DNA of 33,526 bases, from positions 1 to 33,526 of the forward strand of contig QHYN01000043.1 in the NCBI GenBank assembly GCA_003224145.1, given 5' to 3'. This DNA comes from Acidobacteriota bacterium (GTDB lineage: Bacteria > Acidobacteriota > Terriglobia > Acidiferrales > UBA7541). The translations under genes and the position numbers were made by a program. Of this stretch, positions 1 to 8,047 are shown in pieces. The notes below the pieces were generated by a model. That model ran no database searches. It saw only the letters and a list, made by a program, of their open reading frames with translations, and was not told the origin of the DNA. The first letter of the stretch is position 1. Each line of letters begins with the position of its first letter.

Positions 1-2
1 AC

Positions 3-146
3 TTCCCCCGAGGCACCGACCTGTCCGGCTATACGCAAGCGGATCTGGACAAAGTGGCGCTACGGTTAAATCAGCGTCCAAGAAAAACTCTAGGATTTCA
101 AACTCCTGCGAGTAGACTTCAAGAAAGTGTTGCGTCGACCGTCTGA
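3..146 (+). CDS. IS30-family transposase, C-terminal end (cut by window edge)
   Basis: The frame opens at the left edge and stops with TGA at 144-146, giving 47 residues. It carries the characteristic end of IS30-family DDE transposases: an FPRGTDLS segment, then [19 protein letters not shown], ending ESVASTV. In this family the stretch follows the catalytic Glu, and the RPRKTLG motif is a recognisable signature. The transposase would cut and rejoin the element's inverted repeats. The catalytic domain and left end lie outside the window. In IS30 elements the right inverted repeat usually overlaps or follows the stop codon, so the element probably ends near 150-175; without the left end I cannot fix the boundary or a target duplication. 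Identification is from recalled family sequence, not a search. Confidence 0.85.
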   Translation, partial: FPRGTDLSGYTQADLDKVALRLNQRPRKTLGFQTPASRLQESVASTV

Positions 147-470
147 GCCGGCAGCGTTTATCGGGAGTTGGCCTGACTTTGAACACCCGACCTCTGGTTC
201 CGGAGACCATTTCCAGCAGAAAAGCTAACTTGTTGAACGGAAGGCAGAAAGCCCTGCAACCCTCTCAGGTTCAACCAGTTCAGTAGTTGTGGCAAGTTGA
301 TTTGAGATGTGGCGAGATGCACCAAGATGTATGAGAGGTCCCCACAGTTGAGGATTCTCAATCTTCTCTCTCGCGTGCTCACCGACCACACTGACGCATG
401 GCCACCTGTGCCGAAAAGCGTCTGCAGGGTTTTGAAATAGACTAGCGGCTATCCTAGGAAGTGGAACTGG
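147..470. other. Intergenic stretch, no supported gene
   Basis: About 320 bases between the transposase tail and the rhodanese gene. The first few dozen bases probably hold the right terminal repeat of the IS30 element. One 77-codon minus-strand frame exists but has no ribosome binding site, no domain resemblance and no coding look. I see no RNA gene or clear hairpin. Confidence 0.5.
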
Positions 471-571
471 TTATTTCTTGGCTAAGTTTTCATAGCGATC
501 TTCTGGAGCACTCTCTCTAGTTGCCGGAAGACCACGGAGCGACCAACCCGGAAAAGTCACTCGCCCCATCT
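471..571 (-). pseudogene. Out-of-frame C-terminal tail of the rhodanese gene
   Basis: In the frame next to the rhodanese, starting about where that frame dies, the strand encodes MGRVTFPGWS, then LRGLPATRES and a final EDRYENLAKK before TAA at 471-473. The pattern GGFGGExDxxGxVxxPGWxxxGLP is what I expect at the end of this small-rhodanese family, so these residues belong to the same gene. A single lost base (or two gained bases) near 565-575 would join the frames to about 145 residues. It may be a true mutation or a sequencing indel. Confidence 0.7.
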
Positions 572-907
572 CACATCCGTTTCGCCCCCGAATCCGCCGC
601 GCATATCCAGCACATGGGGGAACCCGGCCACTAGCAGAAGCTCCCCCGCTTTGATGGAGCGGCCTCCTTTCTGACAGCCGGTAATACATTTCAAGTCTTT
701 GCCAAAACTGGCCTCCACGATCTCCACAAATCGGGGATTCAGTTGCATGCGTCCAGACGCGTCGGGCTCCACCACGGGAACATTCTTGGCTCCCGGTACG
801 TGCCCTGCCTCAAACTCCGGCACGGTTCGCACGTCCAGATAGATGTAGTCTTGGTTCGAATCCAGAAGCTCCTTGGCTTGCTCTGGTGTAATCCGTTTGA
901 CTCCCAT
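557..907 (-). CDS. Rhodanese-like sulfurtransferase, single domain (C-terminus frameshifted)
   Basis: Cytoplasmic single-domain rhodanese, which moves sulfane sulfur through a persulfide on an active-site cysteine. Visible features are LDVRTVPEFEAGHVPGA (residues 24-40), the usual CH2A/CH2B region, and an active-site loop CQKGGRS with Cys78; Cys74 lies just upstream. This loop resembles the GCQSGKRS-type loops of plant and bacterial small rhodaneses. The reading frame stops early after GGFGGETD, but the next frame on the same strand continues with a typical family ending (see 471-571), so the annotated 116-residue product is probably truncated by a one-base frameshift. The ATG follows a G-rich possible Shine-Dalgarno sequence and lies 14 bases after the stop of the Rieske gene, so the two are probably co-transcribed. 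The natural substrate is unknown. Confidence 0.85.
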   Translation of the reverse strand: MGVKRITPEQAKELLDSNQDYIYLDVRTVPEFEAGHVPGAKNVPVVEPDASGRMQLNPRFVEIVEASFGKDLKCITGCQKGGRSIKAGELLLVAGFPHVLDMRGGFGGETDVRWGE

Positions 908-921
908 GATCGGCCCCCATG

Positions 922-1236
922 CTATTCGATCTCGACTTCGACATCGGCTCCCGTGACCCGAACGGGAAAGCTCTTCACTCCCCGTGGTGCCGGTGGGGTT
1001 AGAACCGAACCCGTCTTCACATTGAAGCGGGAACCGTGCCAGGGACAGATAACCTCTTCGCCTGCCAGCATGCCTTCAGCCAACGGTCCACCCCGATGCG
1101 GACATGTATTCTCGATCGCGTAATAGGTGCCACCCAGATTGAAAATGGCTATGCTTTGCCCCCCAGCCTCCGCGAGCTTTCCTGCCTCTATGTCCTCAAA
1201 CTCTGCCTTGGTTCCGACTTTTACAAACTTACCCAT
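922..1236 (-). CDS. Rieske [2Fe-2S] ferredoxin
   Basis: Small soluble Rieske-type ferredoxin of 104 residues, an electron carrier of the dioxygenase-ferredoxin/NirD kind. The two cluster-binding boxes are clear: CPHRGG (Cys45, His47) and CPWHG (Cys64, His67), spaced as in that family. The fold runs KVGTKAEFEDI, SIAIFNLGGTYYAIEN, box 1, EVICPWHGSRFNVKTG, then a GVKSFPV ending strand. I chose the ATG at 1234-1236 because GGGAG lies just upstream and the family normally begins about there; an in-frame start 14 codons further up lacks this support. It is first in a two-gene operon with the rhodanese, 14 bases apart. No oxygenase or reductase partner is in the window, so its electron partner is unknown. 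Confidence 0.93.
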   Translation of the reverse strand: MGKFVKVGTKAEFEDIEAGKLAEAGGQSIAIFNLGGTYYAIENTCPHRGGPLAEGMLAGEEVICPWHGSRFNVKTGSVLTPPAPRGVKSFPVRVTGADVEVEIE

Positions 1237-2071
1237 GATGGATCTCCCTTCTGATCGGATTCTATCAGGCAAGACCAAATCATTCCTCTGCTCGCTATTC
1301 GCCAGTCGTAATCTTATCGCCGACCTGGGTTGCCGGTGGCTTTCAGCCTAGGAGATATATGCAGTCAGTGGTCTTGGTGGGCCGCAAACAAGAGCTTTCG
1401 GCGCAATTCCCAAGGTTCGAATTTGAGGCTCTTGAACCCAGGCCATGACTGGGTCTAAACTTTGCCCTAGTCTCGGGGTGAGGACGGCACAGGTTTTCAC
1501 CGTTTCCACTGTCGTGGGTTCGGCCGAAGGCGAACGGTGGCAGGCCGGGCCACGTTTCTCACCCCCTCGCAACCTTTCTCCCATTTGATTTCGGAAATCG
1601 CGCGAAACCCCAAGTCGTGTCGAAAAGAAATCATTTCTGCACATCCGCTGCGCCAGATACGTCCCTAGTTCCTTCGGAAGCCTCCGTTTGGCATTGCCCG
1701 AACTGCGGTACACCACGATGATCGTGCTCGAAAGATTCACTGCTGCGGAACTAAACTCTGACTGTACTGGAAGACCCGAGCGCGTCGGCTGTCTTGCCAG
1801 GAACTGGACTCGCCTTGGCCGCTTTCCTAGTCCTCGGATAACGGCGACATCCGGCCCCGGGATGCTTCGTTTGCCCGGGGAATTCCTGCAAGCACAGATA
1901 GAAAGCTAATTTCCGCCGGGAGATCGACCGCTGGTTTTGGAGATTGTCGTACACTGAAGCGCATAAGTGTGCCATCATGGATGTGCCGCGTTTGTTGCTC
2001 TTTCGAAACCTCTCGATCTATTTAAGAGGTTCACACTTGCGACTGTTTCCCTTTCGGAATGGTGGGTCTTT
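1237..2071. other. Long intergenic stretch without a supported gene
   Basis: About 830 bases separating the Rieske operon from the sigma-factor locus. Several open frames of 70-130 codons occur on both strands; the longest is 1348-1740 on minus. They overlap each other, lack ribosome binding sites and have arbitrary, Arg/Pro/Ser-rich composition. The promoter of the Rieske operon should lie just upstream of 1236 and that of the sigma-factor locus before 2072, but I could not pick convincing -35/-10 pairs. It may hold a decayed gene or an RNA I cannot recognise. Confidence 0.4.
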
Positions 2072-2401
2072 GTGAGTGATGCGGTTGTCCTACAGTACGT
2101 TGGGTTTCAAACCAAAGGAGCGATCCGCGAATACACCTTCACCCTTCGCGGAACCGGCGGCGCATCCTCTGAATATTTTGTGACCATTGCGAACGACGCT
2201 TTCGTGGCGCATCGCGTGCGCTATCAGGATGCTCCGGACATCTGCTTCCTCCGGCTTCACCGGGAATTCGCCACCCAGACCGACCATCCTCCCTCCACTC
2301 GCTTCTCTGTCACGGACGCAGAGCTGGCCGATTACCAGGATGCCCACGCCCCGAAACCCAAGCCCAGCACCTATACCCACAGGGAGGACAAAGAGTCTTG
2401 A
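2072..2401 (+). CDS. Conserved hypothetical protein upstream of the sigma factor
   Basis: About 109 residues from the proposed GTG at 2072; the frame is open further upstream (to an ATG at 1967) but that part lacks protein character. The core reads YVGFQTKGAIREYTFTLRG, then EYFVTIANDAFVAHRVRYQD and APDICFLRLHREFA, ending in a Lys/Pro-rich tail. It resembles a short hypothetical family, repeated in Acidobacteria as I recall it, with a REYTF...RYQDAPDIC pattern; no function is known to me. There is no signal peptide or membrane segment, and it looks like a small cytoplasmic alpha/beta protein. It ends 42 bases before the TTG start of the sigma factor, so co-transcription is likely. Start choice is uncertain. 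Confidence 0.65.
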   Translation: MSDAVVLQYVGFQTKGAIREYTFTLRGTGGASSEYFVTIANDAFVAHRVRYQDAPDICFLRLHREFATQTDHPPSTRFSVTDAELADYQDAHAPKPKPSTYTHREDKES

Positions 2402-2443
2402 GGTCGCCCGCGGCATCTCATTCCTGCAAGCTTAGGAGAACTC

Positions 2444-4156
2444 TTGGCGCGACCCGTTGAAGACGAGTTTGGCCACGTTCAGCAGCTCATCCTGATAGCT
2501 AAGGAGCGCGGCTACCTGCTCTACGATGAGATTAACGACAGTCTGCCCGCAGATGTGCATTCATCGCAGGAAATTGACGATCTCCTGTGCACCTTAGAGC
2601 GCCAGGGTATTGAGATCTACGAGGACCTTGCCACCGCAAACGCAACGCGTGCCGCTGCAATCGCCACGGAGGGTCCCGAAGCCGACCCGAAAGAGGAACT
2701 CGCCGCCGAAGCTGGCCTTGACCTCAGCTTCGGTGTGGACCCCAAATCCCAGGATCCGGTCCGCATCTACCTCCGCGAGATGGGCTCAGTGCCGCTGCTC
2801 ACCCGCGAAGGCGAGGTAGTCATCGCCAAGCGCATCGAGCGCGGGCAGCTCGTGGTCATGAAGGCCATCACGCGCTCACCCATCGTCATTAAGGAAATCA
2901 TCGCCGTGGGCGAAGACTTGCGCAAAGGTGTACGCTCCATCAAGGAAATTGTTCAGTTCGATGATGAAGAGCTCACCGAAGAAAAAATCGCCAACAAGAC
3001 CAAGCAGACGCTTCGGCAAATTGAGAAAATCGCTGAGCTCTACAAGACCGCGCTGAAGCGAGCGGAAAAACTGGCCAAGACCCCAAAATCCAAAAGGGAG
3101 TCCTATCTTCGAGTCAAATGGGCCGCTGCCCGGACCCGCATCCAAATTTCTCTGGCGATACGCGACATCTCTTTCCATTGGCTGGAGAAAAAACGCCTGA
3201 TCGACAAAATGCGTTCGGCTGTCGAGCGCCTGCACGCCATCGAGCGTGAAGCACGCCGCCTCGAGCGCCGCGTGGACGCCGCCCTGGGCGATGTCGCCGC
3301 CGAAGCTCGCAAAGAGCTGCGCGCGCGCCGCGCCGAGCTGAAAGAGATCGAACAATCGAGCGAAGTTGGACTGACCAGCCTCAAACGCACCCTCACGCTC
3401 ATCCAGCGGGGTGAGGCGCAGGCGCAGCAGGCAAAAAAAGAACTGACCGAAGCCAACCTTCGCCTGGTCGTCTCCATCGCCAAGAAATACACCCATCATG
3501 GCCTGCAGTTTCTCGACTTGATCCAGGAAGGCAATCTCGGGCTCATGAAAGGCGCCGACAAGTTCGACTGGCGCCGCGGCTACAAGTTCTCCACCTACGC
3601 CACCTGGTGGATTCGCCAGGCCATCACACGCGCCATCGCCGACCAGGCGCGCACCATCCGTGTTCCCGTTCACATGATCGAGGTCATCAACAAGCTCGCT
3701 AGGTGCGTCCGCCGACTCGTGCAGGAACTTGGCCGCGAGCCCACTTCGGAAGAGCTGGCCCAGCGGATGGACATGAGCGTCGAAAAAGTGTGCAAGGCTC
3801 GCAAGATCGCGCAGACGCCTATTTCTTTCGAGACCCCTATCGGCGAAGAGGAAGACGCTCACCTGGGCGATTTCATCGAAGACAAGGCCGTGGTCTCGCC
3901 ATCGGATGCTGCCATCGGCCTCAGCCTGAAGAAGACGATGGCCTCCATGCTGAAGAAGCTCAATGCCCGCGAAGAACGCATCATCCGCATGCGTTTTGGG
4001 TTTGAGGACGGCAATACGCGCACCCTCGAAGAAGTCGGCCAGGTGTTCGCCGTCACGCGTGAGCGCATTCGCCAGATTGAGGCCAAGGCGCTGCGCAAAC
4101 TGCGCCACCCATCGCGCTCCAGCCACGTCCGCACGTTTCTCGAAGGTTTTTTGTGA
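2444..4156 (+). CDS. rpoD: RNA polymerase sigma factor, RpoD (sigma-70 group 1/2)
   Basis: A 570-residue primary-type sigma factor directing RNA polymerase to promoters. In order: a region 1.1-like N-terminus (about 1-75, with YLLYDEIND and SSQEIDDLL); region 1.2 ([21 protein letters not shown], about 102-130); a long charged non-conserved region (135-325); region 2 from about 333 ([20 protein letters not shown]) including the -10 reading segment [16 protein letters not shown] near 382; region 3 ([21 protein letters not shown]); and region 4.2 helix-turn-helix from about 527 ([20 protein letters not shown]). The start is TTG at 2444 with an AGGAG box five bases upstream. The end ([12 protein letters not shown]) differs from the usual SRKLRAFLE, and residues after PVHM differ slightly from typical housekeeping RpoD. 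It could be a second, paralogous rpoD; the rest of the genome would tell. Confidence 0.95.
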   Translation: MARPVEDEFGHVQQLILIAKERGYLLYDEINDSLPADVHSSQEIDDLLCTLERQGIEIYEDLATANATRAAAIATEGPEADPKEELAAEAGLDLSFGVDPKSQDPVRIYLREMGSVPLLTREGEVVIAKRIERGQLVVMKAITRSPIVIKEIIAVGEDLRKGVRSIKEIVQFDDEELTEEKIANKTKQTLRQIEKIAELYKTALKRAEKLAKTPKSKRESYLRVKWAAARTRIQISLAIRDISFHWLEKKRLIDKMRSAVERLHAIEREARRLERRVDAALGDVAAEARKELRARRAELKEIEQSSEVGLTSLKRTLTLIQRGEAQAQQAKKELTEANLRLVVSIAKKYTHHGLQFLDLIQEGNLGLMKGADKFDWRRGYKFSTYATWWIRQAITRAIADQARTIRVPVHMIEVINKLARCVRRLVQELGREPTSEELAQRMDMSVEKVCKARKIAQTPISFETPIGEEEDAHLGDFIEDKAVVSPSDAAIGLSLKKTMASMLKKLNAREERIIRMRFGFEDGNTRTLEEVGQVFAVTRERIRQIEAKALRKLRHPSRSSHVRTFLEGFL

Positions 4157-4274
4157 TGCATTTTCCTCTATCCAGATTCTGCCCACATCAATTTCAACTC
4201 CGCATTTTGGAAGATCTAAAATGAAGAATCAGATCGCGAGACAGGCGGCGCTCGCGGTTTTGCTTTTGTGGAAA

Positions 4275-4380
4275 ATGCCCAGTGACGACGCGGCAGCGAA
4301 GGCCATTGCCGGTCTCGACGGAAAAGAATTAGGCGGCGCGCAACCTCAAGGTCAACGAAGCGAGGCCCAAGGGCGAGCAA
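4275..4380 (+). pseudogene. Remnant of an RRM-type RNA-binding protein
   Basis: The plus strand encodes MPSDDAAAKAIAGLDGKELG from 4275, and after a shift of frame near 4331-4340 RNLKVNEARPKGEQ. Put together this is the end of the RRM (RNP) domain of the small glycine-rich RNA-binding proteins found in cyanobacteria and many soil bacteria, where FVEM...A..AI..LNG..L.GR.L.VNEARP is the standard ending. The first half of the domain, with RNP1, is missing: upstream sequence instead reads MKNQIARQAALAVLLLW, which is unrelated. So the copy is 5'-truncated and frameshifted. It sits between the sigma-factor stop and the end of the convergent radical SAM gene. Confidence 0.65.
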
Positions 4381-4389
4381 GCGATGGCT

Positions 4390-5943
4390 TCAGTGCGTCT
4401 GCTCTGTGACTGGCTCGGTCGCGACAGACGGCACAGCGGCGTCCAGCCCTGCTCCGAACCCTTGCCTTATCAGTTTGAGAATTGTGCGCCGATTTTCGAG
4501 AATCGTTTTTACCCATGCAAAGCGCCCCATTTGCGGAAAATAAATTCCCCGGAAACAGAGGCGCGCGATAAGGAGGTTGATGCGATAACCCAGCGGCTTG
4601 TGATTGAGCGAATCCACTGCCTTTTCGATTGCCTCCGGACTGTAAGAGTTAGCCCACCCAATTCGCACCTCGTTATGAGCTTCGTCGATGCTCATCTTCA
4701 ACGGCGTATGTGCCATAGCAAAGGGTATGAACTCTTGCCAGTGCTTCGGACGCGTGAGCCGCCCAGCGGCTTCCAGCCTTTTGTAGAGCGGCGTCGCAGG
4801 CAGCGGCGTCAGCAAGCCAAAGATTGGCAGCCCCGCAGGCCAGCTGCGAATTTCCTTCAAAGTTCGCTCCGCCACGCCGGGCGCGTCATTGTCCATGCCG
4901 AAAATAAAGGACGTGATTGCATAAACGTTGCGCTGGGCGAGCCGCTTGAGCACGACGGAGTACTCAGCTGGCTTGTTAAAGCCTTTTTTTACGGCGGCAA
5001 GGTTGGTCGGATCAATGGATTCCATTCCGATGAAGATCCATTTGCCTCCCGCGGCTGCAATCAGATCGACGAGCTCCTCATCGCGCAGCAGATTGGCGCT
5101 GATCTGCGCGACCCAATGCACTTGCGCGTTAGCAGCGATGATGTCTCGCAGCAATGATTTTGTGCGCTTTACGTTGATGGCAAAATTGTCGTCGATGAAA
5201 AATACGGCAATCTGGCCGCCCTCCTCCCGCGCGCGCGATTTCAGTAGCAATAGTTCGTTCACCACGCTTTGATTCGTGCGAAAGCGGATGGAGTCGCCAA
5301 AAAATCCCGTCACCGTACAAAACTCGCATCCGTAAGGACAACCACGCCCGGACTCCACCGGAATAATCCGAAACGTTCCCCAACCAGCGCCCACGCGCTT
5401 CAGCAGCGGATGCAATATGCCCGGGAGCAAATTGAATTGGTCCAGCTTGATTTTGTCCCAGGTAATCTCCGGATAAGGCTGCAGGGATGGTTTGCGCTCT
5501 TGGCCAAAGTCGTCCACTGGCGCGTAGACATCCTTGAGCCTGCCGCGCGCGGCATCTTCCACGATTCTGGGCCATGTCTCATCGGCTTCGCCAAGAGCAA
5601 CCGCGTCGGCATGGCGCGGGCCGCCGTCTCGCCCGAGTGCTTCTTCGGCCATTTCGGTAACATGAGGGCCGCCCATGACGACCTTTACTCCCGCGGCGCG
5701 CACCGCGTCTGCCATGCGGTAAGCCTTGGCGATCATCCTAGTCATTGCACCGATGCCGACGAGCCCGATGTTTTGTTCACGCACGTAGCGCGCGATACCT
5801 TCTTCATCCATGGGCTGCGCGTTGCCGTCAATCAGCACCACTTCGTGGCCAGGCGGAGTTAGTGCTTGCAGCAGAAACATCCAAAGATGCGGCATGAAGT
5901 TGCGGGTCACCCCGTTGTCTGGATTGTAGAGCAAGATTTTCAT
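4390..5943 (-). CDS. Cobalamin-binding radical SAM protein
   Basis: 517 residues. The N-terminal part (about 1-140) has the layout of a B12-binding domain (KILLYNPDNG, HEVVLIDGN, GLVGIGAMTRM, VKVVMGGPHVT). The radical SAM part begins near 195 with ESGRGCPYGCEFC, the CxxxCxxC iron-sulfur motif (Cys202, 206, 209), followed by FRTNQSVVNEL, FFIDDNFAIN and FIGMESIDP. This architecture is shared by class B radical SAM methylases (for example hopanoid methylase HpnP) and BchE-like cyclases. It probably methylates or rearranges an unactivated carbon, but the substrate cannot be read from sequence and no pathway genes are adjacent. I prefer the ATG at 5941-5943 preceded by AAAGGA; a TTG directly before it is also in frame. 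The gene stands alone and converges on the RRM remnant. Confidence 0.9.
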   Translation of the reverse strand: MKILLYNPDNGVTRNFMPHLWMFLLQALTPPGHEVVLIDGNAQPMDEEGIARYVREQNIGLVGIGAMTRMIAKAYRMADAVRAAGVKVVMGGPHVTEMAEEALGRDGGPRHADAVALGEADETWPRIVEDAARGRLKDVYAPVDDFGQERKPSLQPYPEITWDKIKLDQFNLLPGILHPLLKRVGAGWGTFRIIPVESGRGCPYGCEFCTVTGFFGDSIRFRTNQSVVNELLLLKSRAREEGGQIAVFFIDDNFAINVKRTKSLLRDIIAANAQVHWVAQISANLLRDEELVDLIAAAGGKWIFIGMESIDPTNLAAVKKGFNKPAEYSVVLKRLAQRNVYAITSFIFGMDNDAPGVAERTLKEIRSWPAGLPIFGLLTPLPATPLYKRLEAAGRLTRPKHWQEFIPFAMAHTPLKMSIDEAHNEVRIGWANSYSPEAIEKAVDSLNHKPLGYRINLLIARLCFRGIYFPQMGRFAWVKTILENRRTILKLIRQGFGAGLDAAVPSVATEPVTEQTH

Positions 5944-6453
5944 CAAATCCTTTGCAGGTGCAATTTCCGACCGAATTGAACTTGCGATCCCACAGGGCCT
6001 ATCCGTGCGAGCACGGTAGCTTTGGAGAATTGTGCGATTACTTGACTCGACGGACCGGTTCGCAGCGCGCAGGGGCAGATAAAGACTGGTTCGCGCTGTG
6101 GGCAGCTTAACATTCGCGACTTAATTATATGCCCGGTTCGGGGCAACAGAAAAGTCAAGTTCTTGTCGGTATGCACTTTGCCACCGCTGAGGCGCAAAGG
6201 CTCCATCAGCACATCCTCCGGATGCTTTGCGGTCTTATTTTTCCTGGAGCATACCTAACACAACGAGCCTGGGCCGATGCAGCCTTTCGTAGCCATTGGC
6301 GTTTGCCAACCGATTGTGGGCGGGCGGCCCTGGCCTAGACACCGGATAAAGTCAATTACCATTCCGCCGAACCCGCATCCACTCTTCACGAGCTTCTTGT
6401 AGCTTGAGGGCCAAAGAAATGACCGCGTTGAGAAAACGTGTCAGGATAGTGCA
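5944..6453. other. Intergenic stretch, no supported gene
   Basis: About 510 bases between the radical SAM gene start and the small plus-strand hypothetical gene. It should contain promoters for both. Short frames are present on both strands, but none has both a plausible ribosome binding site and protein-like composition. I saw no tRNA, strong hairpin or repeat. Confidence 0.4.
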
Positions 6454-6762
6454 ATGAAACACCCAAAACAACACAAGCGCGCTCCGCAGACCCATCCATC
6501 TGCGTTGGCAGTACCTTCGTATCATCGCATTCTGGTTAAGCATGGCCTGATTGAAAAGACTCTGTCCATCCCCGATGCGTATGAAGTGTTTTTGAAAGTG
6601 GGCGCTGACCCAGAAGTACAGAAACTACGTCGCAAGGTAGTACGCGGCAACCAAATGAAACACGTTCCCGCTTTGTATTTGGCCACAGCGATGGCTCTGC
6701 AAGGGATGACCAAACAGGAGCTTGAAGCTCTGAAATTGCGGATTGAAGAGAAGCGAGTATGA
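6454..6762 (+). CDS. Small hypothetical protein
   Basis: 102 residues, basic, with no signal peptide or membrane segment. The N-terminus is His/Pro/Lys-rich (MKHPKQHKRAPQTHPSALAV); the rest looks helical (TLSIPDAYEVFLKVGADPEV, ALYLATAMALQGMTKQELEALKLRIEEK). I do not recognise a family. The ATG is preceded by AGGA at a suitable distance. It stands alone, converging on the XRE regulator. The helical, charged C-terminus could suit a small DNA-binding or antitoxin-like protein, but there is no toxin-like neighbour and I do not claim that role. Confidence 0.55.
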   Translation: MKHPKQHKRAPQTHPSALAVPSYHRILVKHGLIEKTLSIPDAYEVFLKVGADPEVQKLRRKVVRGNQMKHVPALYLATAMALQGMTKQELEALKLRIEEKRV

Positions 6763-6984
6763 GCGCCCCAAGACAAGCTGAAGCGTTGAAAAATCGGTGG
6801 TGCGATTACCCAGCCTTTGATGTTGCCGGGAGGATTGACTGAGAACCCTGAGCGCCATGCTGGGTTCCGATGCATAGAAATCGCAGCTTGCTTGGAATTG
6901 CAACCGGCATCACCGAGCACGATACGCGCTCGGAGCCGTTGAAATCTGCCGGCGAGGATTATTTAGGCATCGTTAACGCCCATT

Positions 6985-7866
6985 TCAGCCCGAATTCTGC
7001 ATCGACGATCGATTTTCCGCACGAAAATGGAGCGGGTCCCTGAGGCTTTGCAATTCCCGGTAATAATAAAGTGAAGTAGGGCGTTTTCCGTTGAACCTCA
7101 GCTTCTTTAGAAACTCTATTTCTTCCGTGGTGGCCGTTCCGCTGAGGGAACTATCATTAAGGAATTCTTTGAACCCCGGCTCTACCTCTGGTTGGGCAGG
7201 TCCCGTTTCAACAAACTCAAATCTCCTAGGATCCCCCGAGGCTATTCTCCGATTTAACACAATTTCCATACCAAAGGTCGTTAGATCGACGTCCCAGGAC
7301 TCAATCAGTGGATCCAGGAAGGAAACACAGTTTTCAGGCGACAAGCTGAAGATATCCGTGTCCAGGAACTCAAGGAGGGTAACCCGCATTTGTTCATAGC
7401 TTCTGGCGGCGAGTCGAGCCACCAAGTGGAGCCAGTTTTCACTGTTCAATTCTTCTTTGGCGACCTTCTTGATCACGTCCAAAAGCTTTTGTGTCACGAG
7501 GCGTTCGAGTTCGCCGAAGGGCTGTTTCTCGAAAATCGCACGTACCTGTATTGCTTTGTCGGGTACGCACTTCCGGACAATCAATTCTCGAATTTCTCCA
7601 AACATGGGCTCGGGCGGGCCCACCAAGTCTCTCTTCAATTCTTCCCTGCGCTGAAGCCCGGCCAGCTGCGAAAGTCTATCGCTCGGAAACTTCAAAAACT
7701 TCGCCATTTTCTCATAGATATCTGTTCGCTCAGGCGCCGGGGGCAATTTCTTGCGAGTCAACAGTTGGGAAATATAGGACTCCGTAACTTCGGCGGCAGT
7801 GGCTAGACCTTTCTGCTCAAGCCCCAATTCTTCCAGTCGCCGTTTAATCACCAGGCAAACGTCCAC
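6985..7866 (-). CDS. XRE-family transcriptional regulator with long C-terminal domain
   Basis: 293 residues. Residues about 4-65 form a helix-turn-helix of the XRE/Cro type (IKRRLEELGLEQKGLATAAE, ESYISQLLTRKKLPP). The rest is a helical domain of unknown function (LVTQKLLDVIKKVAKEELNS, LVARLAARSYEQMRVTLLEF) that may sense a ligand or mediate multimerisation. Start is GTG at 7864-7866 with GGAGGAG four bases upstream, which decides the start. The gene is divergent from the ABM monooxygenase gene, and its own promoter shares a palindrome with the promoter of that gene, so autoregulation and control of the neighbour are likely (inference). The signal is unknown. Confidence 0.85.
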   Translation of the reverse strand: MDVCLVIKRRLEELGLEQKGLATAAEVTESYISQLLTRKKLPPAPERTDIYEKMAKFLKFPSDRLSQLAGLQRREELKRDLVGPPEPMFGEIRELIVRKCVPDKAIQVRAIFEKQPFGELERLVTQKLLDVIKKVAKEELNSENWLHLVARLAARSYEQMRVTLLEFLDTDIFSLSPENCVSFLDPLIESWDVDLTTFGMEIVLNRRIASGDPRRFEFVETGPAQPEVEPGFKEFLNDSSLSGTATTEEIEFLKKLRFNGKRPTSLYYYRELQSLRDPLHFRAENRSSMQNSG

Positions 7867-7910
7867 AGTGCTCCTCCACCTGACTTAACTCTACAACTTA
7901 ACTACTAAAA

Positions 7911-7939
7911 ATAATCTCAGATTCTACTTGACACGTCAA
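7911..7939 (-). promoter_or_regulatory. Promoter of the XRE regulator gene
   Basis: Read on the minus strand: TTGACG (complement of 7934-7939), a 17-base spacer, then GATTAT (complement of 7911-7916). This is a good sigma-70 -35 box with a moderate -10 box, about 45 bases before the GTG start. The -35 box lies inside the palindrome 7926-7941. Confidence 0.65.
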
Positions 7940-7941
7940 GT
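7926..7941. promoter_or_regulatory. Palindromic operator candidate shared by divergent promoters
   Basis: ACTTGACACGTCAAGT: two perfect 7-base arms around a 2-base centre. Each arm contains the -35 hexamer of one of two divergent promoters. A second perfect 10-base palindrome, GTTAATTAAC, follows at 7940-7949. Related half sites (ACTTAAC) occur at 7883-7889 and 7896-7902 in the XRE leader. The adjacent XRE regulator is the obvious candidate binder; this is inference. Confidence 0.6.
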
Positions 7942-7956
7942 TAATTAACCTAATAT
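7928..7956 (+). promoter_or_regulatory. Promoter of the ABM-type monooxygenase gene
   Basis: TTGACA (7928-7933, perfect consensus), a 17-base spacer, and TAATAT (7951-7956). Transcription should start near 7963, leaving a leader of about 85 bases before the ATG at 8048. The -35 box overlaps, in opposite orientation, that of the XRE gene. Confidence 0.7.
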
Positions 7957-8047
7957 GGTTAAACGGACTGAGGGAGTCTTCAGAATGACTGAACCAATAG
8001 TGGTTACCTGAATCGCCCCTTTGGCATCGAGAACCAAGGAGAGTGTC

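Noticed and set aside
158-391. 77-codon minus-strand frame
   Set aside because: No ribosome binding site, no recognisable motif, lies just after the IS30 tail.
1348-1740. 130-codon minus-strand frame
   Set aside because: Low-complexity Arg/Pro/Ser composition, no domain, no ribosome site, overlapped by frames on the other strand; kept as unexplained intergenic DNA.
2876-4186. 436-codon frame antisense to rpoD
   Set aside because: Mirror frame of a strongly conserved GC-rich gene; the sense strand encodes all sigma-70 regions.
4384-5157. 257-codon plus-strand frame
   Set aside because: Antisense shadow of the radical SAM gene, whose CxxxCxxC motif and family segments are on minus.
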